NCBI GenBank assembly: GCA_020073085.1
Contig: JAIQFV010000018.1
Location: 43,089-107,088 of the forward strand
DNA from: Terriglobia bacterium
GTDB lineage: Bacteria; Acidobacteriota; Terriglobia; JAIQFV01
DNA: 64,000 nt
Direction: 5' to 3'
The translations under genes were made by a program, and so were the position numbers. This document shows, piece after piece, positions 1 through 9,538 of the stretch. Numbering within the stretch: position 1 is the stretch's first letter; each line of letters starts with the position of its first letter. The notes below the pieces were generated by a model. That model made no database searches and was not told the DNA's origin. It worked only from the letters and a program-made list of their open reading frames with translations.

Positions 1-1292
1 CGATTTCGGGCGGGGAAGTATTTCTGAGCAACCCGCTGGAGATCCTCGCGTGTGACCTGATTGATCAAATCGACTTCCTTAAACAATTTGTGATAGTCCC
101 CAAAAACCACATCATAGACCCCGAGAACATTGGCCTTTCCATTGATGGTTTTCATCGACCTGTAGAAGTCCGCTACCGCGGTGTTCTTGGCCTTCTGGAG
201 TTCTTTCTCGCTTACCAGGCTCTTCTGCGTCTTCTCCAACTCCTCATACAAGATCTTTTCGACTCGCTCCACCTCGACTCCGCTGCGCGGTTGGACGTCA
301 ACCTCAAAGATGTACGGATCGATATGCTCGGATTGGCCGCCTTCCACGGAAACAGCAACTTGTTCCTTATCGACCAGGCGCTGATAAAGACGCGAGCTCT
401 CACCTCGCAACAGGATGTAATCCAGCACGCTGAGTGGGATGAAATCCGAGTCGACCGCTGCGGGAGCGTGATAAGCCACTTGCAGCAACGGGAGTTGGGC
501 GAACTTATGCACGAAGACGCGGCGCTCGCCCTGTTGCTCCGGCTCCCGGGTCGTCACCGGGCGAGGCGGCTCCTGGGCCGGGATCGGCTCCAGGTATTGT
601 TGCGCCAGTTCGATGACTTTTTCAGTTTGAATGTCCCCGACAATGACCATCTCGCAGTTGTTGGGGGCATAATAGGTTTTGAAGTAATTGATCAAATCCT
701 CTCTCTTCCAGTTTTCAATATCGACCATCCAACCCAGCACCGGCCAGTGGTAAGGATGAGCGGTGAAGGCGGCCGCCATCAACTGCTCCCGCAGGAGGTC
801 TTCGTTATTATTCTCCACGCTGAGACGCCGCTCATTCGCCACCACCCCCCGCTCGGACTCCACCATCTTCGGATCAAACGACAGTGCGCTGGTTCGATCG
901 GCCTCCAGGTCGAAGATGAGCGGCAGGGAGGCAGTCGGAAACCAGTCCTGATAGACCGTCAAATCCTCACTCGTGTAGGCATTGTTCGAGCCTCCGTTGT
1001 CTTCCATGATCCGGTCGAACATCCCCGGACCATACTTCTTGGCGCCATTGAACATCATATGTTCAAAGAAATGGGAAAGACCGGTGATGCCGGTATGCTC
1101 GTTGCGGGATCCAACCCGATGGAAGAAATACAATGCCACATTGGGGATGGAATGGTCCTCCAGAATCAGGATCTTCATTCCGTTCTTGAGTTGGTGGGTC
1201 TTGATGTCGAATTGTTGGGAGTAGCCGACATTGCCCAGAAATAGAAGAACCGCTGTTATCCATATCCAACCAGTGTATCGCTTCAGTCTCAT
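1..1292 (-). CDS. M16 family zinc metalloprotease (insulinase-like), C-terminus beyond window
   Basis: The gene runs off the left edge; about 430 residues are visible. Translation from the ATG at 1292 gives a hydrophobic signal segment (WIWITAVLLFLGNVGYS) and then a classic M16 N-terminal half. The inverted zinc motif HFFEHMMF (HxxEH) lies near residue 75, with downstream ERGVVANERR supplying the usual third-ligand region. Next comes the PYHWPVLGWMVDIENW stretch typical of M16 enzymes that cleave peptides in the periplasm. The family either consists of one ~430-residue chain that pairs with an inactive partner, or of a longer two-domain chain; which applies here cannot be seen. The plus-strand ORF over this region is only a shadow. 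Confidence 0.9.
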   Translation of the reverse strand, partial: MRLKRYTGWIWITAVLLFLGNVGYSQQFDIKTHQLKNGMKILILEDHSIPNVALYFFHRVGSRNEHTGITGLSHFFEHMMFNGAKKYGPGMFDRIMEDNGGSNNAYTSEDLTVYQDWFPTASLPLIFDLEADRTSALSFDPKMVESERGVVANERRLSVENNNEDLLREQLMAAAFTAHPYHWPVLGWMVDIENWKREDLINYFKTYYAPNNCEMVIVGDIQTEKVIELAQQYLEPIPAQEPPRPVTTREPEQQGERRVFVHKFAQLPLLQVAYHAPAAVDSDFIPLSVLDYILLRGESSRLYQRLVDKEQVAVSVEGGQSEHIDPYIFEVDVQPRSGVEVERVEKILYEELEKTQKSLVSEKELQKAKNTAVADFYRSMKTINGKANVLGVYDVVFGDYHKLFKEVDLINQVTREDLQRVAQKYFPARN

Positions 1293-1569
1293 CTCCTCAC
1301 CTCTTCGGGATCCGGGTCGGGCCATTTTGCGTCTCGGGCAGAGACGGGAAGGTGCCGAACTGTAGGTTTTGCGGTGGAGAATCAATCAGTTACGACCTCA
1401 CCACATTATCCACGCTGCCAACAAGGCCTGCAACGAATTGGCTCGGGCCGGCAGAGTGGTACCATGGCTAAATTAGCCCAAATGAATGAAAAGCTTGCGC
1501 TTCCACCTTCAAGCTCTTACACTAAATGGGTATCCTTACGTAATAATCGGGCTTATGGTTCAGGAGTCT

Positions 1570-1857
1570 ATGACAAAATTATCAATTTCCGAGATTGAAG
1601 AGGGATTGAAGGCCCTACCCGGGTGGTCAATACAGGAAGGAAAACTGATCAAACAGTTCGAACTCTCAAGCTTTCCCGACCTGGTATCCTTTGTTGTCAA
1701 AATCGGATTCATCGCGGAAGCGGCGGATCACCATCCCGACTTGTTGATCAGTTACAGGCGTCTGACCTTCATGCTCTCGACGCATTCCCTCGGCGGCGTG
1801 AGCGATAAAGACGTGGAGCTTGCAAAACAGATTGAAGCGGTCGTCAACCGGTATTAG
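1570..1857 (+). CDS. phhB: 4a-hydroxytetrahydrobiopterin dehydratase (PCD/DCoH family)
   Basis: A 95-residue protein of the pterin-4a-carbinolamine dehydratase family, which regenerates the pterin cofactor after aromatic amino acid hydroxylation. The signature is clear: EAADHHPDLLISYRRLTF followed by STHSLGGVSDKD, with the paired catalytic His residues, then Pro and the distal His/Asp. The frame is open upstream to 1486, but CAGGAG (1561-1566) sits just before the ATG at 1570, and the resulting protein starts MTKLSISEIEEGL like family members, so the shorter start is preferred. No aromatic hydroxylase lies nearby, so the physiological partner is not evident here. Confidence 0.9.
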   Translation: MTKLSISEIEEGLKALPGWSIQEGKLIKQFELSSFPDLVSFVVKIGFIAEAADHHPDLLISYRRLTFMLSTHSLGGVSDKDVELAKQIEAVVNRY

Positions 1858-1868
1858 GCCGCGCTACT

Positions 1869-2093
1869 TCATTCGTTTCCGCACATTCCGCGTTGAGCCG
1901 CCCCGCAACTTCCGCAGGGGCCTTCTTCCAAGCGCGAAGAACCCGACCGCTCCCCCACCACTGCAAACAGAGAGAGCCGTTGCTCCACCTTTGTGCTCTC
2001 ACAATTCCTGCAAGCCACCTTCTCGGCGGGGTTGAACACCAATTGTTCAAAATTCGATCCACAACTCTTGCATTCATATTCATACATCGGCAT
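1869..2093 (-). CDS. FmdB-family zinc ribbon protein
   Basis: A 74-residue protein starting MPMYEYECKSCGSNFEQL, the typical FmdB/CxxC_CxxC_SSSS start. A second CxxC (CRNCES) completes the zinc ribbon, and the tail is Gly/Cys-rich (CGSCGAAQRGMC). Family members are small putative regulators; the name comes from a formamidase regulator and the function is usually unknown. The start was chosen because GGGAG precedes the ATG at 2093; the frame is open further upstream but without family similarity. It converges on the pterin dehydratase gene with 11 bp between stops. A second FmdB protein is encoded at 49735-49932. Confidence 0.85.
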   Translation of the reverse strand: MPMYEYECKSCGSNFEQLVFNPAEKVACRNCESTKVEQRLSLFAVVGERSGSSRLEEGPCGSCGAAQRGMCGNE

Positions 2094-2353
2094 ATGGCAT
2101 CTCCCGATCCAATCCCTGGCATCTGCGGCCGTGAACCCGGCTTCGGAGGTCCCCCCACCCCTTGGGCTAGCCCTCGAGAGGCATCCTGTTTGAGGGGCAG
2201 GCGGGCGAAGATCCGGGGATCCTGCAAAAATATATTCGGAATACCCGAATGGTTGGGGTATTATTTTTCGTCCCACACATGGCTGATAACGCCTCAACTT
2301 CAGCCATTTTAATCAATGGACGGGATTAGTCAACCACCGTATCCCATCACCTC

Positions 2354-3631
2354 ATGCCAGGACAACATTTTCCCAGCCTTTTTATCCACAATGCCGCCCA
2401 ACTGATCACCCCGGAACTTCAAGACCGGGTTTCCGGCCCAAAGCTGATGCTCCGGATCATTCCTGATGGAGCGGTCCTGATCGAAGAGGGGCAAATCGCC
2501 GCCGTAGGAAAAACTGAAGCGGTCCGGAGGGAGGGGGGTTCGGGTTCGGCGATCCCCCTTGATGTTTCGAACTGCGTGATCTCTCCCGGGTTTGTCGATA
2601 GCCATACGCACCTGGTATTTGCGGGGAACCGACATGAGGAGTATGAGATGCGCATTCGAGGCGCCAGCTACGAGTCGATTGCCGCATCGGGCGGAGGGAT
2701 TCGCAACAGCGTTCGGCGGCTGCGCAATGTCAGGGAAGACGAGTTGTTTGAAGCGGCCCGACAACGGTGCGCCCAGTTTTTGCAGTACGGGACGACCACG
2801 GTTGAGGCCAAGAGCGGTTACGGTCTCGATCTTGAGAATGAGCTGAAGATCCTGCGGGTGCTCGCTCGACTCAACGCAGACCCCGATGTTTCCCTCGAAA
2901 TCATTCCGACCTTCCTCGGCGCCCACGAAGTGCCGGACGAGTTTCGAGATCACCCCTCTCGGTATGTCGACCTCATTTGCGAGGAAATGATTCCCCGCGT
3001 GACCGACGACCAACTCGCCATGTTTTGCGACGTTTTTTGCGAAACCGGTGTTTTCACCGTCGAACAATCCCGGCGGATATTGACCGCCGCGCAAAGTTTC
3101 GGCCTCAGACTCAAGATCCACGCTGACCAGCTCAGCCACAGCGGGGGCGCACGCCTGGCCGTGGAACTCGGCGCGATCTCCGCCGACCACCTGGAACACA
3201 TCCAAGAGGACGAAGTGGCCCTCCTGGCGGAATCCAAGGTGGTGGCCACCCTGCTCCCGGGGGCTGCATTCCACCTGGGCACCAACCAGTTCGCACCCGC
3301 ACGAAGGCTTCTGGATGCCGGGGCCCTCGTCGCGCTTGCCACGGACTTCAACCCGGGCACCTCCCCCACCGTCAATATGCAATCGATTCTATCGATCGCC
3401 GGGTCATCACTCTGGATGACCCCGTCGGAGTCCTTTGCAGCAGCAACCCTGGGAGGGGCGTGTGCCCTCGGCCATCAGCACCGAATCGGATCAATCCAAG
3501 AGGGAAAACAAGCCGATCTTGTGATTTTTGACGTAAACGACTACCGGCTTGTTCCCTATCACTACGGGATGAACAGCGTGCGCGCTGTCGTCAAGAAAGG
3601 TCAGCTTCTTTTTGACCATCGGAAAATCTGA
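2354..3631 (+). CDS. hutI: imidazolonepropionase
   Basis: A 425-residue amidohydrolase-fold enzyme that opens 4-imidazolone-5-propionate to N-formimino-L-glutamate, the third step of histidine degradation. Visible signatures are the metal-binding SHTHLVFAGNRHEEYEMR, the substrate-loop RIRGASYESIAASGGGI, HADQLSHSGGARLAVELGAISADHLEH, and LATDFNPGTSPTVNMQ carrying the catalytic Asp. Length matches the family (about 400-425). It lies 29 bp upstream of ftcD, which processes its product, so the two are probably co-transcribed. Histidase and urocanase genes are not in the window. No strong ribosome-binding site precedes the ATG. Confidence 0.95.
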   Translation: MPGQHFPSLFIHNAAQLITPELQDRVSGPKLMLRIIPDGAVLIEEGQIAAVGKTEAVRREGGSGSAIPLDVSNCVISPGFVDSHTHLVFAGNRHEEYEMRIRGASYESIAASGGGIRNSVRRLRNVREDELFEAARQRCAQFLQYGTTTVEAKSGYGLDLENELKILRVLARLNADPDVSLEIIPTFLGAHEVPDEFRDHPSRYVDLICEEMIPRVTDDQLAMFCDVFCETGVFTVEQSRRILTAAQSFGLRLKIHADQLSHSGGARLAVELGAISADHLEHIQEDEVALLAESKVVATLLPGAAFHLGTNQFAPARRLLDAGALVALATDFNPGTSPTVNMQSILSIAGSSLWMTPSESFAAATLGGACALGHQHRIGSIQEGKQADLVIFDVNDYRLVPYHYGMNSVRAVVKKGQLLFDHRKI

Positions 3632-3660
3632 AACATCTAAATTCCATCCACGAGGTACAC

Positions 3661-5199
3661 ATGAATACCCTGATTGAATGCGTTCCCAATTTCAGTGAAG
3701 GGCGCCGGACCGAAGTGGTTGAGGCCCTGATCCAAATCATCCAAAGCGTGGAAGGTGCGACCATCCTCGACAAGGAAATGGATGCCGATCACAATCGAAG
3801 CGTCATTACCTTCATTGCGCCCAAAGAAGTGGTGGCCGAAGCGGCATTGCGCGCGGTGGGAAAGGCCGCCGAGTTGATTGACCTGACCCGTCACCAGGGC
3901 GCCCATCCCCGCATCGGAGCAACCGATGTGCTTCCGTTCATTCCAATCGAAGGGGTGACCATTGAAGAATGCGTGGCGATTTCCAGGCAGGTCGGCGAGG
4001 CCCTTTGGCAACGCTACAAGATCCCTGTCTATTATTACGAGATGGCCGCGACCCGGCCCGATCGTGTCAACCTGGAGAATATTCGCAAAGGCCAGTTCGA
4101 AGGCCTTCGGGAAGAGGTGAAGACGAATCCCGATCGCCGGCCCGATGTCGGAGAGGCGGCCTTGCATCCCACCGCCGGCGCGACCGTCGTCGGCACTCGA
4201 AAATACCTGATTGCTTACAACATCAACCTCGGGACGAGTGACGTCTCCGTGGCCAAGGCGATTGCGAAGAAGATCCGGTTCTCCAGCGGCGGCTTCCCTT
4301 TTGTCAAGGCCATGGGGGTGGATCTGAAGGCCCGGAATCTCGCTCAAGTCTCCATGAACCTCACGGACTTTGAACAAACCCCCATCCATGTTGTCTTCGA
4401 TGCGGTAACGCGCGAAGCTGCTGCGGCTGGGATTGCTGTCGTCGGGAGTGAAATCGTGGGCCTCGTTCCCAAGAAGGCGCTGGAAATGACGGCCGAGCAC
4501 TACCTCGAAATCGAGAATTTCAAGCCGGACTTAATCCTCGAAAACCGGCTGGCGGCAGTGCTCGCGGAAAAAAAATCCACCCCAACGCAAACGCCTCCCG
4601 CCACGGACCGTCCCCTGCTGGCCGGGTGCGAACCGTTCATCGAGGCGGTGGCGGCCCCCACCCCTGCTCCCGGAGGCGGAAGCGTGGCCGCAATGGCCGC
4701 AACTCTGGCCGCGGGTTTAGGTGAAATGGTGGCCGCGCGCTCCAAAGGGAAAAAGGCGGCCGCGGCCTTCGAAGACGAGCTTTCCGCAATTCTCATTGCC
4801 TTGGCTCAACTTCGCGTTGAATTGAAACGTGCCATCGACGACGACACGAACGCCTATTCCCTCGTCACAGCCGCCTATAAGCTTCCGAAGGGGTCAGAGG
4901 CCGAGAAGGCGGAACGGCAACGCAAGATTGAGGAGGCCTTGAAGCAAGCAACCCAGGTCCCGTTTCACGTCGCCGAGCGTTCGAAAATCGTTCTTGGACA
5001 CATTCTTCGACTCGAGGCCATTGGAAACAAGAACATGATCTCCGATATTCGGGTTGCCCGTGAAATGGCCCGAACCGCCTTGTTCGGGGCCCTCGAAAAC
5101 GTCAAGATCAACCTCGACTCCATGGGCGACCGGGCATTTGTTGAGCAGATTGCGAACAAGATCGCCCCACTGGATTCTGCCTTGAAACGGAACGATTAG
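3661..5199 (+). CDS. ftcD: glutamate formimidoyltransferase / formimidoyl-THF cyclodeaminase fusion
   Basis: A 512-residue bifunctional enzyme. Residues ~1-300 form the formiminotransferase (MNTLIECVPNFSEGRR start, KEMDADHNRSVIT, HQGAHPRIGATDVLPFIP), which moves the formimino group of formiminoglutamate to tetrahydrofolate. Residues ~318-505 form the cyclodeaminase domain (FIEAVAAPTPAPGGGSVAAM, then DDDTNAYSLV), which releases ammonia and yields methenyl-THF. The two are joined by a Thr/Pro-rich linker. A fused gene is the vertebrate-like arrangement and also occurs in several bacterial phyla. It follows hutI closely and ends exactly at the ATG of the next gene. Confidence 0.93.
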   Translation: MNTLIECVPNFSEGRRTEVVEALIQIIQSVEGATILDKEMDADHNRSVITFIAPKEVVAEAALRAVGKAAELIDLTRHQGAHPRIGATDVLPFIPIEGVTIEECVAISRQVGEALWQRYKIPVYYYEMAATRPDRVNLENIRKGQFEGLREEVKTNPDRRPDVGEAALHPTAGATVVGTRKYLIAYNINLGTSDVSVAKAIAKKIRFSSGGFPFVKAMGVDLKARNLAQVSMNLTDFEQTPIHVVFDAVTREAAAAGIAVVGSEIVGLVPKKALEMTAEHYLEIENFKPDLILENRLAAVLAEKKSTPTQTPPATDRPLLAGCEPFIEAVAAPTPAPGGGSVAAMAATLAAGLGEMVAARSKGKKAAAAFEDELSAILIALAQLRVELKRAIDDDTNAYSLVTAAYKLPKGSEAEKAERQRKIEEALKQATQVPFHVAERSKIVLGHILRLEAIGNKNMISDIRVAREMARTALFGALENVKINLDSMGDRAFVEQIANKIAPLDSALKRND

Positions 5200-6402
5200 A
5201 TGCGGCCCTCAAACAAAGGAATCGGCAGTCCTCGACACGGGCTCACGCCGGTCCCGCTTCTGGGCGTGCTGGTTTCTGCCTGTCTCATTGCGTCTTCTCT
5301 TTTCGCGCAGTCCGGCACGAGTGCTCCTTCTGGTTCCCCGCCACGGGCCCGTGCCAGGGATCTCCAGATTGCTCCGGGAGTCTTTCCAACGGGAAAGTGG
5401 AACGCCATCACCGATGTAGCGGGTGTTCGTGTCGGCCACACCACCCTTCGGGAGGGTGACAACGTGCGGACCGGGGTGACCGCCATCCTTCCTCCCGGAG
5501 GTAATCCTTTCAGGGAAAAGGTCGCTGCAGCAATTTATGTCGGCAATGGATTTGGAAAGCTTCTGGGCTTCACTCAAGTCCAAGAACTGGGAGTTCTTGA
5601 AACTCCCATCTTGCTGACCAACACCCTCAGTGTGTGGCAGGTGGCAGAGGCGTTGGTCGACTACATGCTTGCTTTGCCCGGAAATGAAGAGGTCCGGTCT
5701 GTCAACCCGGTGGTGGGCGAGACCAATGACGGCTACCTGAATGATATTCGTGGCCGACATGTCACGAGGAAGGACGTCTTCAGTGCCATTCTGGGAGCCA
5801 AGAGCGGCCCCGTGGAGGAAGGGAGCGTGGGCGCAGGAACGGGGACAGTTGCCTTCGATTGGAAAGGGGGGATTGGGACGTCCTCGCGAGTCCTTCCGAC
5901 CGAGAATGGAGGATATACCCTGGGGGTCCTGGTGCAGACCAATTTTGGGGGGCACCTGACGATCGATGGAGTGCCTGTTTGGAGGGTCCTTCAGAAGCCC
6001 GGAAACAGCAGGCGCCCGGGAGACGGGAGTTGCATGATCGTCATTGCGACAGACTCCCCTGTTGATGCGCATCAGCTCCAGCGGATTGCCAAGCGCGCCC
6101 TGGCAGGCATGGCCCGCACTGGCTCAAGTTTTGCGAATGGCAGTGGTGACTACGTGATTGCCTTTTCAACCACCTCCCGGGTTTCTCCATCTTCAGACAA
6201 GGGGTCCACTGGCACCCGGGCGAAGCTTCAAGATGAGGAGTTATCGCCGCTCTTTGAAGCTACTGCCGAGGCCACTGAGGAAGCGATTTACAATTCCCTG
6301 CTCGAAGCCACAACAGTGAGAGGCCGGGATGGACACGTGGCTGAAGCGATTCCAATTGAGACATTGAAACAGATCTTGATTAGGCATCATCGAGGGATTT
6401 AG
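5200..6402 (+). CDS. secreted P1 (S58, DmpA-like) family peptidase
   Basis: A 400-residue protein with an N-terminal signal peptide (VPLLGVLVSACLIASSLFAQ) and then an S58/DmpA fold: NAITDVAGVRVGHTTL, ILLTNTLSVWQVAEAL, VGETNDGYLNDIRG, and GGIGTSSRVLP, which holds the Ser expected to become the N-terminal nucleophile after self-cleavage. Family members are L-aminopeptidases/D-esterases or beta-aminopeptidases. The ATG immediately follows the ftcD stop (zero spacing), suggesting translational coupling in a hutI-ftcD-peptidase operon. A role in supplying amino acids for catabolism is an inference from position. Confidence 0.88.
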   Translation: MRPSNKGIGSPRHGLTPVPLLGVLVSACLIASSLFAQSGTSAPSGSPPRARARDLQIAPGVFPTGKWNAITDVAGVRVGHTTLREGDNVRTGVTAILPPGGNPFREKVAAAIYVGNGFGKLLGFTQVQELGVLETPILLTNTLSVWQVAEALVDYMLALPGNEEVRSVNPVVGETNDGYLNDIRGRHVTRKDVFSAILGAKSGPVEEGSVGAGTGTVAFDWKGGIGTSSRVLPTENGGYTLGVLVQTNFGGHLTIDGVPVWRVLQKPGNSRRPGDGSCMIVIATDSPVDAHQLQRIAKRALAGMARTGSSFANGSGDYVIAFSTTSRVSPSSDKGSTGTRAKLQDEELSPLFEATAEATEEAIYNSLLEATTVRGRDGHVAEAIPIETLKQILIRHHRGI

Positions 6403-6515
6403 CGTTCATTCGCCAGTTGATTTTCGCTCTCAAGGTAAGGAGATCCGATCCGTAACTCAGACGCTTGTAGGAGCGGAATCATCCCGCCCGTTTTCGTGGC
6501 CAACGCTGAAAGATT

Positions 6516-6539
6516 GGGCAGACGAGACGTCCGCGCCCC
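6516..6539. repeat. copy of a short GC-rich interspersed element (gggcagacgag...)
   Basis: The short block GGGCAGACGAGACGTCCGCG and its continuation lie between the P1 and S9 peptidase genes. It resembles the paired hairpins at 15871-15931 (GGGCAGACGAGGACGTCTGC). Only these copies are seen in the window. It is likely an intergenic repeat; no transposase is nearby. Confidence 0.45.
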
Positions 6540-6598
6540 GGAAGCCACGCGGGTCGCGGTATTTCCTTATCAATTCATCGAGACCACTCGGGAGGACT

Positions 6599-9478
6599 AT
6601 GATTCACAGGATTAGACGCCCAATTCGATTTTCATTCCTGATGCTTCTGCTCGCCATAACGATTTGTCCGATTTTCGCCGGTGATGAAACCGCCGGCAAA
6701 TCTACGGCGACCGCCCCCAAGCCGGAGAAGACTGAGAAGTGGCAGATTGACGACTTCATCATGGCCGAAACGGCAAGCCAATTTGACATTTCCCCGGACG
6801 GGAAATGGGTCGCCTGGACGAAAAGTGTGGCTGACAAGGAAAAGGACGGACGGTATTCCAACATCTTCCTGACCAGCCTGACCGAGAAGAAGGAAATTGA
6901 GTTGACTCGTGGTAAGGAGAATCATTCCTCTCCCAAGTTTTCTCCTCACGGTCAACTTCTGGCCTTCGTCAGTGCCCGTCCTAATCCGCTGGCGAAAGCC
7001 CCCTCCCCGGCCTCGGGTCCCGAAGGTCCGGTCCCCCAATTGTGGTTGATCAATCCCTTCGGCGGAGAACCCTGGGCCCTGACCAGCGGGAATCGAGCGG
7101 TGATGAACTTCGCCTGGGCGGATGACGATTCTATTGTCTTTTCGGCGCAAGAAGACCCTGCGCACTATGAAGCATCGCTGAAAGAGAAGAAGGACAACTC
7201 CAATGTGGTGGATGATGAGGCCCACGTGGTCCCCGTGCGCCTTTACAGGGTCCAGGTTAAATCGAAGGCCGTCACACGGCTGACCGACAACCGGGACGAC
7301 CGGATTCAGATGTTCGAACTGTCGCATGACGGCACCAAGGCAGTCGCAGTGATTCAACGCAGCCTGAGCTATATCTACGATGAGCGCATCAAACCTGTGA
7401 CGTACCTTTACGATCTTGTATCCCCTACACGAAAGCAATTGTTTGGGGAGGAGAAGCTTAACCCGGTGCAGTTCCGGTGGGCGCTCGATGACAAGACACT
7501 CTACATTGTCAGTCGCTACTCTTCCGACCCAAAGTATCTTAGTGCGACGATTTCCCGTCTCTACTCATACGACGTGCCGACCGGCAAAACCACCGAGGTG
7601 AATCTCAACTGGGAAAACGGCCTGTCCGGTGGGGGCTTAGAGGTCACCCCGGATGGCTTTATCTGCAACCTGGCGAACGGTGCCGTCCACAGGCAGGCTC
7701 GTTACACTCGGGAAAACAGCAGCTCAGCATGGAATCGAACTTGGCTCGAAGGGGAGCACGTCGGTCACATCTGGCAAATGACGGCGGGCCGCGATGGCCG
7801 TTCTCTGGTGTACGGCTTTTCTACTGCGAGTACGCCCGCGCAATGGTACCGGGCTACGCTCGACGGGTCCCGAATCAGTTCACCCGTTCAAATTACCGAT
7901 CTGAATCCCAATCTCAAAAAGCGTGTCATTGCCAAATCGGAAATCATCCGATGGAAAGGCGCCCTGGATGAAGAGGTCGAAGGGATTCTCTACTACCCCC
8001 ATCAATATGAACCCGGCAAGAAGTATCCCCTCCTCTTGATGATTCACGGCGGACCCGCCGGCGCCGACTTTGATTCCTGGAGTCAATCCTTTGCCTATCC
8101 GGTCAATCTGATTGCCGAACGCGGGGCTTTTGTCCTAAGACCGAATTATCACGGAAGCTCCAACTATGGCTTGAAGTGGGTGGAGTCGATTTCAGGGGGA
8201 AAGTATTATGATCTCGAGGTGCCGGATCTTGAAAAGGGCGTTGACGCCCTGATTGCCCGGGGGTTGGTTGATCCTGACAAACTCGGGACCATGGGATGGT
8301 CCAATGGGGCGATTCTCTCGATTGCGCTCACGGTATCGACCGATCGCTATAAGGTGTGCTCCGCAGGTGCGGGCGACGTGGATTGGACCAGCGATTGGGG
8401 AAATGCTCACTTTGGTGCCGCTTTCGACAATTACTATTTCGGAAAATCCCCGCTCGAAGATCCCCTGTTGTATATCCGCAAGTCCCCTTTCTTTAAGATG
8501 GACCGGGTGAAAACGCCGACAATTATCTTCTTTGGCACCGTGGATACCAATGTCCCCACCGAGCAGGGATGGTTGCACTTCCGGGCCCTCCAGCAGCTCG
8601 GTAAGACGGACGTCAAGTTTGTCCTTTTTCCCGGTGAACCGCACGGTCCCCAGAAGTTGTCACACCAGCGCCGCAAGTTGGAGGAGGATGTGGCGTGGAT
8701 CGATAAATACTTATTCAGAACCACCAAGGAAGCCAACGAGGCATTGAAGCCCGATTCGCCGCTCGCGATCGCTCTCAAGAAGAAGGCCATTAAGAAGGTG
8801 GGTGCCCATTTCGGTGAATCCTTCCCGGTTGATGAAAAGAAAGAAAAGACTGCCAGGTCGATCCTGGTGCCCGAGGTTGTCGCGCGCGGGTCCCTGGAGA
8901 TCGGGAGGTTTGAGGTCACCCGAGCACAGTTTGCCGCCTTCGAAAGGGCCTACGTGTTTGAGCCGGGAACTGAAGACTACCCGGCCAACGACATTCCCTT
9001 CGAAAAAGCGAAGGCGTATTGTGAATGGCTCAGTAGAACGACCGGAAGAACTTATCGCCTGCCGACGGTGGAAGAGCTGGAGCCTTTGGCGAGCGCGGCA
9101 AAATCGGGAGAAAACACGCTCGACTATTGGGCGGGATATTCCGTCAATCCGGACGACGCCTTGAGGTTGAAAAAGACAATCTCAGAGCTCGGCGCTGAAC
9201 CCCAAGCTCCCTTGCTGCAAAGAGTCGGAAGTTTTCACCCTGGCGGAAACGAGGATCAGGAATTGATCTTTGACCTCGGAGGGAATGTGGCAGAGTGGGC
9301 AATAACCAAGGACGGTGCCGGTAAACCTGTCGGAGGGAGTGCCGACACTCCGAGCGATCCCAAAATCTCGCCAGACCTGAGAAAGCCCTCACCGGCCTAT
9401 ATGGGTTTCAGGGTGGCACGAGGGGTCCCCGCCGAGGTCGTGAAGACGGAGCCGTCTCCATCAGCGGAGACTCCGTAA
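6599..9478 (+). CDS. S9 family peptidase fused to a C-terminal FGE/SUMF1-like domain
   Basis: A 959-residue exported protein (signal FLMLLLAITICPIFAG). Residues ~40-400 form a beta-propeller-like region (ASQFDISPDGKWVAWTKS). Residues ~440-715 are a prolyl-oligopeptidase/acylaminoacyl-peptidase hydrolase with MIHGGPAG (oxyanion region), nucleophile Ser568 in MGWSNGA, Asp in FFGTVDTNVP and His in FPGEPHGPQ. Residues ~750-945 resemble a formylglycine-generating-enzyme domain (IGRFEVTRAQFAAFE, CEWLSRTTGRTYRLPTVEE, FDLGGNVAEWA, MGFRVARG) but lack the catalytic Cys pair of true FGE, so it is probably a binding module. GGAGG precedes the ATG. The gene stands alone between short hypothetical and housekeeping genes. 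Confidence 0.88.
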   Translation: MIHRIRRPIRFSFLMLLLAITICPIFAGDETAGKSTATAPKPEKTEKWQIDDFIMAETASQFDISPDGKWVAWTKSVADKEKDGRYSNIFLTSLTEKKEIELTRGKENHSSPKFSPHGQLLAFVSARPNPLAKAPSPASGPEGPVPQLWLINPFGGEPWALTSGNRAVMNFAWADDDSIVFSAQEDPAHYEASLKEKKDNSNVVDDEAHVVPVRLYRVQVKSKAVTRLTDNRDDRIQMFELSHDGTKAVAVIQRSLSYIYDERIKPVTYLYDLVSPTRKQLFGEEKLNPVQFRWALDDKTLYIVSRYSSDPKYLSATISRLYSYDVPTGKTTEVNLNWENGLSGGGLEVTPDGFICNLANGAVHRQARYTRENSSSAWNRTWLEGEHVGHIWQMTAGRDGRSLVYGFSTASTPAQWYRATLDGSRISSPVQITDLNPNLKKRVIAKSEIIRWKGALDEEVEGILYYPHQYEPGKKYPLLLMIHGGPAGADFDSWSQSFAYPVNLIAERGAFVLRPNYHGSSNYGLKWVESISGGKYYDLEVPDLEKGVDALIARGLVDPDKLGTMGWSNGAILSIALTVSTDRYKVCSAGAGDVDWTSDWGNAHFGAAFDNYYFGKSPLEDPLLYIRKSPFFKMDRVKTPTIIFFGTVDTNVPTEQGWLHFRALQQLGKTDVKFVLFPGEPHGPQKLSHQRRKLEEDVAWIDKYLFRTTKEANEALKPDSPLAIALKKKAIKKVGAHFGESFPVDEKKEKTARSILVPEVVARGSLEIGRFEVTRAQFAAFERAYVFEPGTEDYPANDIPFEKAKAYCEWLSRTTGRTYRLPTVEELEPLASAAKSGENTLDYWAGYSVNPDDALRLKKTISELGAEPQAPLLQRVGSFHPGGNEDQELIFDLGGNVAEWAITKDGAGKPVGGSADTPSDPKISPDLRKPSPAYMGFRVARGVPAEVVKTEPSPSAETP

Positions 9479-9538
9479 GCTTGCTGCGTGACGGTTCAGC
9501 CTACCCAAACCTCCAACCCTGCGCTATCATGTTTCGCG

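Noticed and set aside
90..1244. Long plus-strand ORF over the first kilobase
   Set aside because: It is the shadow of the minus-strand M16 protease, whose translation shows HxxEH and other family motifs; the plus-strand product has none.
2330..3382. 350-codon minus-strand ORF opposite hutI
   Set aside because: Shadow of a well-conserved imidazolonepropionase gene.
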